Source: Flavobacteriales bacterium (GTDB lineage: Bacteria > Bacteroidota > Bacteroidia > Flavobacteriales > Flavobacteriaceae). From it: a DNA stretch of 45,063 nucleotides. The position numbers and the translations under genes are program-made. The stretch spans positions 1-45,063 of the forward strand of contig JAMOMQ010000060.1 in assembly GCA_027066995.1 (NCBI GenBank), in the 5' to 3' direction. Positions 9,573 to 19,129 of this stretch are shown here, piece by piece. A model generated the notes under the pieces. It saw only the letters and a program-made list of their open reading frames with translations. It did no database searches and was not told the DNA's origin. Each line of letters opens with the position of its first letter. The stretch's first letter is position 1.

Positions 9573-10770
9573 AAATTATTTTTGCCACATATCAATTTGG
9601 TTACTTTCGATCAGCTTTATCCTTTTTTATTTTACAGATAGTGCCTATAAGATTATGTATTATTTTATACCCAATGCCTTTCGCCTTGGGCCTATTGTCA
9701 AGGGTTTTTTTGAAATAATCTTTTTATTTTATGCACTACTCTATCTTACAAAAAGCAAAATTCATTTACTTTTTAGTATTATCTTATTCATACTTTTCTT
9801 TTTGACCGGTCAATATTTTTTGACTCTTTCCGGTTTACATATTCATTTTTGGGAAAACTTCAATTCACTGTTTAAATACCTCTTCCCTATTATTTTATTT
9901 TTACCTGCCAAGGATATTATAGATTGTAAAAAAGGCACAGAAAAAATATGGAAAGTCTATAAATGGGTATTAATTATTAATAGCATTTTTATTATAGTCG
10001 GTTTAATCTTTTCAATTGAATTTTTCAGAACCTACAAAGGCCCATGGCGATTTGGTTACAACGGTTTAATCTTTGCGCAAAATGAGTCGTCCTATATTTT
10101 TATATTTGCAATTACCACGCTATACTACCGAAGGTTTTATAAAAATATCAAAGAAAAACTGTTTTGGCTAATTTTAGCCAGTTCATTTTTAGTAGGCACA
10201 AAAGCCGTATATTTATATCTTGTGTTACTCTTGATTTTTCATTTCTTGCAAAGAGTTTCTTTTAAAAAGTTTATTTCCACCGTTTTATTATTAGGAATTT
10301 CGGGTTATTTAGTATTTTTCTCTCTAATAAATAAAATCATTTTAAACGCCTGGGAAGTTTTTAATTACAGTTATCAAAAATTTGGTTTGTTAGCTGCCAT
10401 TTTATCCGGAAGAAACTTTTTTATACAACAAAAACTAATTCCATTGGTATCTACCAAATGGTCTTTTATAAATTTTATTATCGGAGGGCATGATATGAAA
10501 ACCTACTATATAGAAATGGGGTTAATTGATTTATTTTTATTCTTTGGGTTATTAGGAGGTTTACTCTACTTATATATCTTTTTCAAAATGTTGAATTTTG
10601 TTCAATTTGAGTATAAATTCAAATTATTTTTCACCTTATCTTTATTGGGCATTATAGCACTTTCGGGGCATTTTTTTGAAAGTGGTATTGCCACCATTCA
10701 TTTTATATTTTTTATATTAGTAAACCAATATCAAAAAACGGGAGAAACGGATGAACATAAATATCAATAA
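9550..10770 (+). CDS. O-antigen polymerase-like (Wzy) membrane protein
   Basis: Multi-TM protein with large loop, located between flippase and ligase-like gene; 4-nt-scale overlaps with neighbours. Confidence 0.6.
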   Translation: MNSIKIHKNYFCHISIWLLSISFILFYFTDSAYKIMYYFIPNAFRLGPIVKGFFEIIFLFYALLYLTKSKIHLLFSIILFILFFLTGQYFLTLSGLHIHFWENFNSLFKYLFPIILFLPAKDIIDCKKGTEKIWKVYKWVLIINSIFIIVGLIFSIEFFRTYKGPWRFGYNGLIFAQNESSYIFIFAITTLYYRRFYKNIKEKLFWLILASSFLVGTKAVYLYLVLLLIFHFLQRVSFKKFISTVLLLGISGYLVFFSLINKIILNAWEVFNYSYQKFGLLAAILSGRNFFIQQKLIPLVSTKWSFINFIIGGHDMKTYYIEMGLIDLFLFFGLLGGLLYLYIFFKMLNFVQFEYKFKLFFTLSLLGIIALSGHFFESGIATIHFIFFILVNQYQKTGETDEHKYQ

Positions 10771-11998
10771 GAGAAATATTTTTTTAATAGCTGTATGGTT
10801 GGTCAGTATCGGGTATTTTTTTTCGTATCGTATTGCTTCATGGACCGTTATTTTATTAATGACTGCATCTTTATTTAATCTAAAAAAGAAATTAAAAACC
10901 CATCTGTTTTCATATAAAAAATTGATACCTCCCATTTTGTTTTTTATTACTTTGATTATTGGACTTACTTATACCGAGAATCTTGACAGAGGTTTAAAAA
11001 TAGTAGAACGATTTATTTCATTTTTATTGATTCCGTTAATATTTATGTTTACCAAGCCCTTAGATGAAAAAGAAAGAGAAAAGATTGAATTGGGCTACAT
11101 TTATAGCGTTTCCGCCTTTTATGTCATTTGTTTTTTAACGGCTGTTTATAGACAAATATTATTCAATTTATCTCATAAAAAAGGTATTAATTGGTATTAT
11201 TTTTACCGTTATGATTTTCTGGAGGTTTTTAATCAACATCCAACATACGTAGCCATGTTTGCATTGTTATCATTGAGTTTGTTACTATTCAAATTTGATT
11301 CTTATTTTAAAAACGCCTTTTCATATTATTTATTGATATTTATACATGTTTTTGGGATTGTTTTAACAGGCAGCCGCATGGGATATATTGTATTATTTGC
11401 ATTAGGTTTATTATATTTACACAAAGCTTATAAGAATCATAAAAAAATCTTGCCAACACTTATAAGCCTTTTGCTTATCATAGTTTTGAGTTTAAATATT
11501 CCTATCGTAAAGGAAAGGTTTTTATTTACGTTTGCTGCTAAATATAACTATAGGTATAATAGTAATTCTGCCGTCAAAAAAGGAAATCCCGAAAAACAAG
11601 GCCGTTTAACCATATGGACAGATGCTTTGGAATTGATTCAAAAAAGGCCGTGGATTGGCTGGGGCACCGGATCTGACAATGATGTGTTACAACAGATTTA
11701 TAAAGAAAAAAATCAAAAGTTTTTAATTGAAAAGGGATACAATGCGCATAATTCTTATTTACAATGGTGGCTATCCGGCGGGATTTTATTATTACTTGCT
11801 TATTTATTGTTTTTAGGAACTATTCTCACGGTTGGTTTACAACAAAAAGATTATGTTTTGTTGATGTTTTTTTTAATTATTTCAATGGTTTCTCTTACCG
11901 AAACTTTTTATAGAGTGCAAGGCATTATTTTTATCGTATTTTTTTATAGTTATTTTATAACAAAATACTATCTTAAGCCAAAATATACAACTCATTAA
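10751..11998 (+). CDS. O-antigen ligase / Wzy_C family membrane protein
   Basis: Multi-TM; GLTYTENLDRGLKIVERFISFLLIPLIF, TGSRMGYIVL, KQGRLTIWTDALELIQKRPWIGWGTGSDND, YNAHNSYLQWWLSGG typical of Wzy_C/WaaL. Confidence 0.85.
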   Translation: MNININKRNIFLIAVWLVSIGYFFSYRIASWTVILLMTASLFNLKKKLKTHLFSYKKLIPPILFFITLIIGLTYTENLDRGLKIVERFISFLLIPLIFMFTKPLDEKEREKIELGYIYSVSAFYVICFLTAVYRQILFNLSHKKGINWYYFYRYDFLEVFNQHPTYVAMFALLSLSLLLFKFDSYFKNAFSYYLLIFIHVFGIVLTGSRMGYIVLFALGLLYLHKAYKNHKKILPTLISLLLIIVLSLNIPIVKERFLFTFAAKYNYRYNSNSAVKKGNPEKQGRLTIWTDALELIQKRPWIGWGTGSDNDVLQQIYKEKNQKFLIEKGYNAHNSYLQWWLSGGILLLLAYLLFLGTILTVGLQQKDYVLLMFFLIISMVSLTETFYRVQGIIFIVFFYSYFITKYYLKPKYTTH

Positions 11999-12009
11999 AT
12001 AACAATCCA

Positions 12010-13719
12010 ATGGCGTTATACGGTTTTTTATTAAACGACAATGAAAATTTACATATTAAGCCTTCCGGCAACTCAAAACCATTCTTTGAAAAAAAAATGA
12101 ATGAAGGTGTTTTGGGCGGCAATTTTACAAGCCAAATGCCAAATGATAAATTTTTTTTTGAAAAGGATGGTATTTCTATAGCTTTTGATGGTATCAATTT
12201 AACCGAAAATATTAAAATGGCTGAGGATTTTATCAAGGCTTATCAAACCAGCGGCATCACATTTATTTCAGAATTAAAAGGCATTTTTTCAGGTTTTATC
12301 TTTGATAGTAATAACCAAAAACTCCATTTGTTTAATGATCACTTGTCAACAAAAAATATTTACTATTACCATTCTAAAAAAGGGTTTGCGTTTGCTTCAG
12401 CTTTACAGACATTGAGTCATTGTTTTAAACAAAACAAAATTACTTATAATCTCAATCACGATGCCGTATATATGATGGCGTTATATGGTTTTATTTTAGA
12501 CAATCAAACTTACATCAACGAAATCAACATTTTACCCTATGGCTCTATTTTAACTTATGATTTAAAAAATGAACAAATAAACATTACTTCTTATTTTGAT
12601 TTTGACAATACCACAAAACCCATTTCTTATGATGTTGCTATTGATATAATTGAAAAAAAGTTAACCGAATCAATAGCAAAAAATTGGGATAAAAACAGTC
12701 AATACAGCCATTCCTTTTTTACATTGCTCAGTGGCGGCATGGATGCACGTGTCAATGCGCTTATTGCCAAAGAACTTGGATATAAAAATATACATAGTTT
12801 AACCTTTGGACAATCAGACTCACAGGACATAAAATATGCCGAATTGATTGCCCAAAAAGAAGGTTTTAAACACCAAACATTTAATTTGGACGGCGGTGAT
12901 TATCTGTATAAAGATATTTATAACAATTATATCGTGCCTACCGATGGCATGATCTTTTATAACACCATTTCGCATCTAAAATATACGCTCCAAGAATTGG
13001 ATTTAAAACCATTTTCTGTTGTTCACTCGGGGCAAATCGGCGACTTGCTCTTTGGTTCATTTTCCAAATCAGGATATGATATAGTTAAAAATAAAGCAAA
13101 TATCGGATATACCGGTTTTGTCAAACCGGCTCATTTATTAAACAAAATAAAAAGTTTACCAAGGATACTAAAAAAATACCAAGAAAAAGGCTATGAGATT
13201 TATGCTTATGAAGAAAGAGTAATACATGCCACACTCTTTGGCGACAAATCAATTAGTCATTTTATTGAAACCATTTCCCCGTTCTATGATAGAGAATTGA
13301 TTGAGTTTTGCATTTCATTGCCCAAAGAATACAAAAAAAATCAAATGATTTACTTTGATTGGTTAAAAAAATACCACCCGCAAGTTTTAAACTATCCATG
13401 GGATAAAATACAAATGAAACCAAACCGGAAGTGGAAAATCAAATACGGCAAAATCTTTAAACGTTATTATAACGGCGCCAAAAAATATTTTCACTGGCAT
13501 TATGACAGCATGAACCCTTATGGGATATGGTTAGAAAAAAACAAACAAATATTATTGGAGTTAAATCGAATATTTAAAGAAGAAATGGAAAAAAAATTAT
13601 TGCCTGATGAAATCAAAAAAGATCTAAACCAAATTTATCATGATGATATTTTTGAATATCGTAACAAGTTTGCCGTTATAACAGCCCTTTTGGCTATAAA
13701 ACTTCATTTTGAAAAATAA
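12010..13719 (+). CDS. Asparagine-synthase-like protein of a glycan cluster (probably no glutaminase Cys)
   Basis: LLSGGMDARVNALIAKELGYKNIHSLTFGQSDSQDIKYAELIAQKEG is the AsnB ATP-pyrophosphatase loop; N-terminus MALYGF lacks Cys2. Confidence 0.8.
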   Translation: MALYGFLLNDNENLHIKPSGNSKPFFEKKMNEGVLGGNFTSQMPNDKFFFEKDGISIAFDGINLTENIKMAEDFIKAYQTSGITFISELKGIFSGFIFDSNNQKLHLFNDHLSTKNIYYYHSKKGFAFASALQTLSHCFKQNKITYNLNHDAVYMMALYGFILDNQTYINEINILPYGSILTYDLKNEQINITSYFDFDNTTKPISYDVAIDIIEKKLTESIAKNWDKNSQYSHSFFTLLSGGMDARVNALIAKELGYKNIHSLTFGQSDSQDIKYAELIAQKEGFKHQTFNLDGGDYLYKDIYNNYIVPTDGMIFYNTISHLKYTLQELDLKPFSVVHSGQIGDLLFGSFSKSGYDIVKNKANIGYTGFVKPAHLLNKIKSLPRILKKYQEKGYEIYAYEERVIHATLFGDKSISHFIETISPFYDRELIEFCISLPKEYKKNQMIYFDWLKKYHPQVLNYPWDKIQMKPNRKWKIKYGKIFKRYYNGAKKYFHWHYDSMNPYGIWLEKNKQILLELNRIFKEEMEKKLLPDEIKKDLNQIYHDDIFEYRNKFAVITALLAIKLHFEK

Positions 13720-13771
13720 ACTTATTTTTGTATAATAATGAATTTAATTTAGATTTTTTTCGTTTTTCATC

Positions 13772-14854
13772 ATGAAAGATAACCGGCAAACCCTATATTT
13801 GATTTCCAATATGTATCCGTCTAAGGCGAATATAAGATATGGTGTGTTTGTCAAAAATTTTAAAAATGCCGTCAATAAAAAATATAAGATAAAAAAAATT
13901 GTCTTAGCTAAAAAATACGGAAAACTTACCAAATTAGCCGGATATTTACAATTATATTTCAAAATTTTCAGGTTGTATTTTAAGGCTTCATCCCATGATC
14001 TTATTTATGTGCATGCACCTTTATTTATGGCTCCAGTATTATCCTTATTTTGTTGGAGCAACAAAAAAGTATTTTTAAATTTTCACGGCAATGATTTGCT
14101 CTTTGACAGTTTTAAAAAGAAAATTTTATCTCAATTTCAAAAATGTTTAATCAAAAAATATCCTGTAGTGGTTCCTTCTGCCCATTATGAACAAAAAGTA
14201 ATGCAACTTTATAAAAAGAATCCCGATGATATTTTAATTTATCCTTCCGGAGGCATTGACACCAAAATTTTTCATCCTAATCCACTTTTAAAATCATCGG
14301 ATTTTACAATTTCTTATGTTTCTTCATTTATACCCGAAAAAGGTTGGAATGTATTTTTAAATGCCGTAAAAATATTATTTGACCGTAAAGATATTCCCGG
14401 CTTAAAAATTTTAATGGTAGGTGACGGCCCTGATAAAACTAAAATCAAAAACCTGATTAAAGCACATTCGTTACCGGTTCAATTACATTCCGGCTTAACA
14501 CATAGTCAAATAGCCAAAATATATCAACAATCGGATATTTTTATTTTCCCCACCCGATACAAAGGAGAAAGTTTAGGTTTGGTAGGCTTGGAAGCAATGG
14601 CTTGCGGCGTGCCTGTTATAGGTAGTAAGCATCCGGCTTTACAAACTTATTTGATTGAAGGTGAAAATGGTTTTTTATTTGATACAAATAACACAGAAGA
14701 TTTATACAAAACCATTTTAAGATTTTATAATTTACCCCAACATAAAAAGGAAAAGATGACAAAAAATGCTTTTGAAACCGCTTTGCGATATGAAAATCAA
14801 AAAGTAAATAAAGAATTATTGAATTTTTTAACCGACAAAAATCCCCGCGTGTGA
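13772..14854 (+). CDS. Glycosyltransferase family 4
   Basis: ILMVGDGPDKTKIKNLIKAHSL, DIFIFPTRYKGESLGLVGLEAMACGVPVIGSKHPALQTYLIEGENGFLFD. Confidence 0.92.
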   Translation: MKDNRQTLYLISNMYPSKANIRYGVFVKNFKNAVNKKYKIKKIVLAKKYGKLTKLAGYLQLYFKIFRLYFKASSHDLIYVHAPLFMAPVLSLFCWSNKKVFLNFHGNDLLFDSFKKKILSQFQKCLIKKYPVVVPSAHYEQKVMQLYKKNPDDILIYPSGGIDTKIFHPNPLLKSSDFTISYVSSFIPEKGWNVFLNAVKILFDRKDIPGLKILMVGDGPDKTKIKNLIKAHSLPVQLHSGLTHSQIAKIYQQSDIFIFPTRYKGESLGLVGLEAMACGVPVIGSKHPALQTYLIEGENGFLFDTNNTEDLYKTILRFYNLPQHKKEKMTKNAFETALRYENQKVNKELLNFLTDKNPRV

Positions 14855-15591
14855 ATAAGACTATCACCTTTTTAAATACTACTATTCATAATTTGGACAT
14901 GGCTGAAACCTTACAACAAGTAGAGCAAGCCATTGAACAAAACCGGCAAATACATCATGTGGTGGTCAATGCCGGTAAAATGGTTGCTATGCAGTCCGAC
15001 AAACAACTATACGCAGATGTAAATAGCGCCGATTTGATTAATGCCGACGGACAAGCCATAGTATGGGCAAGTAAGTTTTTGGGCAAGCCGCTTAAAGAAC
15101 GGGTCGCCGGTATAGATTTGATGCAAAGCCTGGTAGAGTTGGCCGCTCAAAAACACTATAAAATATTCCTGTTTGGAGCCCAAGAAGATATTGTAAAAAA
15201 AGTAGTGGACAAATACACCAAAAAATATGGAAAAAAAATTATAGCCGGTTATAGAAACGGTTATTTTACAAAAGATGAAGAACCCGAGATAGCCCGTCAA
15301 ATTGCTCAAAGCGGCGCCCAAATTTTATTTGTAGCCATTAGCTCTCCCACTAAAGAAAACTTTTTAAACAACTACAAAGACACCTTAAAAAATGTCAATT
15401 TCATCATGGGAGTAGGCGGCAGTTTTGATGTCGTGGCCGGTAAAGTTAAACGAGCCCCTCTATGGATGCAAAAAGCCGGCTTAGAATGGTTTTATCGTTT
15501 GGTTCAAGAGCCAAAACGTATGTGGAAACGATATTTAATAGGAAATACTAAATTTATTTGGTATGTTATAAAAGAAAAATGGAAATCATGA
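14851..15591 (+). CDS. WecG/TagA/CpsF family glycosyltransferase
   Basis: [56 protein letters not shown]...[42 protein letters not shown]. Confidence 0.95.
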   Translation: MNKTITFLNTTIHNLDMAETLQQVEQAIEQNRQIHHVVVNAGKMVAMQSDKQLYADVNSADLINADGQAIVWASKFLGKPLKERVAGIDLMQSLVELAAQKHYKIFLFGAQEDIVKKVVDKYTKKYGKKIIAGYRNGYFTKDEEPEIARQIAQSGAQILFVAISSPTKENFLNNYKDTLKNVNFIMGVGGSFDVVAGKVKRAPLWMQKAGLEWFYRLVQEPKRMWKRYLIGNTKFIWYVIKEKWKS

Positions 15592-16310
15592 TAAAAAAAC
15601 TCTCCATCCTTATTCCGGCATATAACGAAGCCCAAACCATCCATTTGATTTTGGATAAAATACTGGCTGTTGATTTGATAAACAATATTCAAAAAGAACT
15701 CATCATTGTAGATGATTATTCCACCGATCAAACGGATCAAGCGGTTTTAAAATATATTGAAGATCACCCCAATGCCGACATCCGTTTTTTCAGACAAAAC
15801 AAAAATATGGGAAAAGGGGCTGCGCTGCATCGTGCCATTAAAGAAGCGACCGGCGACTATATGATAGTTCAAGATGCCGATTTGGAATACGATCCCGAAG
15901 AATACAACGACTTGCTCAAACCCATTGTAAACGGTTTTGCCGATGTGGTTTACGGGTCGCGTTTTATAGGAGGCAAACCGCACCGGATTTTATTTTACTG
16001 GCATAGTATCGGGAATAAATGGCTTACAAGCCTATCTAATATGTTTACCAATCTTAATTTGACCGATATGGAAACGTGCTATAAATTGGTCGATGCAAAT
16101 ATTTTAAAATCATTACGCCTTAAAGAAAAACGCTTTGGTTTTGAACCGGAACTCACTGCAAAATTGAGCCGTATTCCTAACATCCGTATTTATGAAGTCG
16201 GGATTTCTTATTATGGACGCACATACGAAGAGGGTAAAAAAATAAATTGGAAAGATGGGATACGAGCTATTTATGTTATCTTAAAATACGGTCTTTTTAA
16301 AACCAATTAG
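15588..16310 (+). CDS. Glycosyltransferase family 2 (DPM/dolichol-phosphate-like)
   Basis: [26 protein letters not shown]...[12 protein letters not shown]...[35 protein letters not shown] at 15588 preferred. Confidence 0.93.
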   Translation: MIKKLSILIPAYNEAQTIHLILDKILAVDLINNIQKELIIVDDYSTDQTDQAVLKYIEDHPNADIRFFRQNKNMGKGAALHRAIKEATGDYMIVQDADLEYDPEEYNDLLKPIVNGFADVVYGSRFIGGKPHRILFYWHSIGNKWLTSLSNMFTNLNLTDMETCYKLVDANILKSLRLKEKRFGFEPELTAKLSRIPNIRIYEVGISYYGRTYEEGKKINWKDGIRAIYVILKYGLFKTN

Positions 16311-16322
16311 CCATTTATATTT

Positions 16323-16424
16323 TTATTTGGCATTATAGGAAGCTAAACGCTGTTTGACATCAACTGTCTCGCCCACATAATATTTATCTAAAACAGGACT
16401 GTATAAAATATAAAGATAATGCAT
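16323..16424 (-). pseudogene. Truncated GIY-YIG nuclease reading frame (N-terminal 33 residues)
   Basis: Reverse-strand ATG at 16424 reads MHYLYILYSPVLDKYYVGETVDVKQRLASYNAK then TAA; matches the LYILYS...YYVGET...VKxRL signature of small GIY-YIG proteins but ends after the first motif. Confidence 0.7.
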
Positions 16425-16440
16425 ACATAAAATAAAAAAA

Positions 16441-16494
16441 CAGTTTGTGGTATCTCGAAAACCCGAAACATAGGGAGAACTCCTGTTTTCGACA
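16441..16494 (-). repeat. Degenerate tRNA T-arm-like unit with embedded palindrome, copy 2
   Basis: Reverse strand GGAGTTCTCCCTATGTTTCGGGTTTTCGAGATACCACAAACTGTTTTTTT aligns with CGCAGTTCTCCCGATGCTTCGGGACTGCGAGGTTCTACAAACTATTTTTTT at 16908-16960. Confidence 0.6.
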
Positions 16495-16907
16495 TGATTT
16501 TAATATAGTTTCTATAAGTTGCTGAAAAATAGCTATTTAATATTATTTGTATATTTTTTTGGGTGACCCGATTATTTTAATTTGTATTTTATTTAACTTA
16601 TATTTTATTCAACTTTTTTGCTTGTCCAAAAAAGTAGCAAAAAAAGGACACCTTAAGAGAACCTTGCTAAATTTATAGATTTTTTCCACTAAATGCTCTG
16701 AACTTGTGCCCTACATGCCTTCGGACACTTCGAACAACAGAGCCTTTTACGTTCCAAAAATCTTAAATTTAACGCAAGAACCTCTTATGGGTATTGCTGC
16801 TTCTTACGTGATTGTCGTTAAATTTTATTTATGTTAGCTTCCTTTTTCGTATTATTACATATACAATAGTCTATACCTATATTTATTAGGTGACCTATTG
16901 TTGAATA

Positions 16908-16969
16908 CAGGAAAAAAATAGTTTGTAGAACCTCGCAGTCCCGAAGCATCGGGAGAACTGCGGACACAA
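16908..16969 (-). repeat. Duplicated tRNA-Phe T-arm segment with 16-bp palindrome in place of part of the T-loop, copy 1
   Basis: Copy GTGTCCGCAGTTC[TCCCGATGCTTCGGGA]CTGCGAGGT versus tRNA GTGTCCGCAGTTC[GATT]CTGCGAGGT. Confidence 0.8.
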
Positions 16970-16974
16970 AAACC

Positions 16975-17005
16975 AAAAAACCACAGACTAAAAAGCCTGT
17001 GGTTT
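16975..17005 (-). terminator. Rho-independent terminator after tRNA-Phe
   Basis: AAACCACAG...CTGTGGTTT stem (16978-17005) followed on the minus strand by T-run. Confidence 0.65.
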
Positions 17006-17008
17006 TTG

Positions 17009-17081
17009 TGGTACCTCGCAGAATCGAACTGCGGACACAAGGATTTTCAGTCCTTTGCTCTACCAACTGAGCTAAGGTACC
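17009..17081 (-). tRNA. tRNA-Phe (anticodon GAA), CCA not encoded
   Basis: GGTACCTTAGCTCAGTTGGTAGAGCAAAGGACTGAAAATCCTTGTGTCCGCAGTTCGATTCTGCGAGGTACCA folds as cloverleaf; 7-bp acceptor, anticodon loop CTGAAAA. Confidence 0.95.
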
Positions 17082-17214
17082 CTGTTGTTTTGAGATTGCA
17101 AATATACGAAAAAAATATTCTTATCTACAAGAAAAAATTGAAGATTTTTTTATCTATAAATATCCTAAAAGCTATCTATATGATTTTCTTATTTTTAGCC
17201 ATTCAAATATAAAA

Positions 17215-17462
17215 TAACGTGAGTTTGACATAACAAAAACTTTACAACAAAATAACTTATTGATTATAAAATTGTTAAATTGTGGACGAAAATTATTTTG
17301 GAAATAATGAGTAAAATATTATCGTTTCGGTCTAAAATCCACTAAATACACAATTTACTTCGTTAAAAAGTATTAAAATAATTCGTTATTCTAATACTTT
17401 TTAACTTGTATCTCATGCATTTATTGAATTTTATACGCGATTCTTATATCGAACTCACGTTA
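17215..17462. mobile_element. MITE-like element (about 248 bp), TIR TAACGTGAGTTYGAYATAA
   Basis: TAACGTGAGTTTGACATAA at 17215-17233 and TTATATCGAACTCACGTTA at 17444-17462; internal 14-bp perfect inverted repeat GTTAAAAAGTATTA/TAATACTTTTTAAC at 17362-17375 and 17392-17405; no ORF. Confidence 0.75.
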
Positions 17463-17527
17463 AATAAAAAATTCTTCCTACTAAATTAACAGCTTTTTTT
17501 ATTAACTTTGACAAACAACACAACCCA

Positions 17528-19105
17528 ATGAAAATTATAAAAAAATACTTACTTTTTTTATTATTATTTTGTTTTCAAACCGTATTTGCGCAACAGCCTG
17601 TTAAAAATCCGGATAGTATTTATGCCCGTCTGCTAAAACAACCCGACAGTCCGGAAAAAGTTGACCAATTGATACTTTTGAATAGAAAACTGAAGTATAC
17701 CAGACCCGATATGGTAGAAAAAGCTTTGGAAACAGCTACAAAAATCTATTATATCGATGGTATTGCCAAAGCTTATAACGCCAAAGGCTATATGGCTAAA
17801 AGGGAAAACCGGTTTTTAAAATCCGTTGAATACTATAAAAGGGCGTTGGGGTTTTTAGAAAAAAGCACAGACACACTTCTTAAAACCATTTGTTTAAACA
17901 ATCTTGGCGTCTCATTAAGAAAAATAAACGATGAAAAAGCCGCCTATAATTACTATATGATAGCATTAGACTTGGCAAAAAAGAGCCATAATGAAAAACA
18001 AGCGGCGAGAATACTAAACGGCATTGGCAATGTGTTTGTCAATACGGAAGAATATAAAAAGGCTTTGTATTATTTTAAAAAATCATTGGCCTTGGAATTG
18101 AAAAACAAAAACATAAAAGGTCAGGAATATAACTATGCCAATATAGGTGAGGTATTTATTTACACCAAACAATATGATTCGGCCGAGTATTACTTAAAAA
18201 AATCTCTGGATATTGCACGCTTGATTTACCGCCCTAATCCACCGGCTATCGAATATAATTTAATGGCTTTTTTATACAAAAACAAAGGCGATTATCTAAA
18301 AGCTATTTACTATTATGACAAAGCAATTCCCATATTCGATTCGCTTAATATTAAAAGATATTTGGCCAATTCATATATCAACAGAGGTTTGTCAAAACTT
18401 AACTTTAACAAATATCAAGAAGCTTACAAAGACATCAATAAAGGTTTAAAAATTGCCAAAGAAATCAAGTCCAAAGAAAATACATCTTTGGGATATAATG
18501 CCCTGGTGTCTTATTATGTCAAACAAAATAATTATAAAAAAGCATTAGATGCCCATATTATGGCCAAAACCTTTCATGACAGCATCGTTAATATGACTAC
18601 TAAAAACACTATTATTAGCACGCAAATATTATACGAAACCAAAGAAAAAGACGAACAAATAAAACGTTTGGCAAATGAAAAGGAATTGGAAAAAGCCGCT
18701 TCAGCCAGAAATTTTAGAATGATGATAGGTATTGCCGTATTTAGTTTCATCCTGATTATCTTTTTATACTTGTATTTTAGCCTTCGACGCAAAAACAAAG
18801 ATTTGGAATTGGAACAAAAAAATTCGGAAATACACAGTTACGTCTTAAAAATCAAAGATTTGGAACAAAAAATGAACAGCGAAGGCAATCAAAAGATAGA
18901 TATAGATGCCAAACTTAAAAAAATGGATTTGACAAAACGTGAAATTGATGTTTTAAAACATATAGCAGAAGGCCTAACAAATGATGAAATTGCCAATAAA
19001 ATGTTTATTTCAAAAAATACCGTCAAAAGTCATATTAAAAATATTTACCTCAAACTCGATGTTAAAAATCGCATTCAAGTAATAAAAAAACTTCAAGGAA
19101 ATTAA
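17528..19105 (+). CDS. TPR-repeat protein with C-terminal LuxR-type HTH (membrane-anchored regulator)
   Basis: Signal peptide, multiple TPRs, TM segment MMIGIAVFSFILIIFLYLYFSL, coiled coil, and HTH DLTKREIDVLKHIAEGLTNDEIANKMFISKNTVKSHIKNIYLKLDVKNRIQVIKKL. Confidence 0.9.
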   Translation: MKIIKKYLLFLLLFCFQTVFAQQPVKNPDSIYARLLKQPDSPEKVDQLILLNRKLKYTRPDMVEKALETATKIYYIDGIAKAYNAKGYMAKRENRFLKSVEYYKRALGFLEKSTDTLLKTICLNNLGVSLRKINDEKAAYNYYMIALDLAKKSHNEKQAARILNGIGNVFVNTEEYKKALYYFKKSLALELKNKNIKGQEYNYANIGEVFIYTKQYDSAEYYLKKSLDIARLIYRPNPPAIEYNLMAFLYKNKGDYLKAIYYYDKAIPIFDSLNIKRYLANSYINRGLSKLNFNKYQEAYKDINKGLKIAKEIKSKENTSLGYNALVSYYVKQNNYKKALDAHIMAKTFHDSIVNMTTKNTIISTQILYETKEKDEQIKRLANEKELEKAASARNFRMMIGIAVFSFILIIFLYLYFSLRRKNKDLELEQKNSEIHSYVLKIKDLEQKMNSEGNQKIDIDAKLKKMDLTKREIDVLKHIAEGLTNDEIANKMFISKNTVKSHIKNIYLKLDVKNRIQVIKKLQGN

Positions 19106-19129
19106 TTAATACCAACTACAAACATAAAA

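Noticed and set aside
16310-16323. Possible genomic-island boundary at tRNA-Phe covering the glycan cluster
   Set aside because: The T-arm copies could be attachment-site scars, but no integrase is present and the copies carry the palindrome, so the GIY-YIG-linked explanation fits better.
16613-16770. Sequence caacttttttgcttgtccaaaaaagtagcaaaaaaagg...tcggacacttcgaacaacagagcc
   Set aside because: Resembles intergenic repeats seen in Bacteroidetes, but only one copy is in this window, so repeat status cannot be shown here.
16818-17066. ORFs on - strand crossing tRNA-Phe (82 and 61 aa)
   Set aside because: Read through the tRNA gene and its T-arm copy; not coding, though the tail preserves a trace of a GIY-YIG frame.
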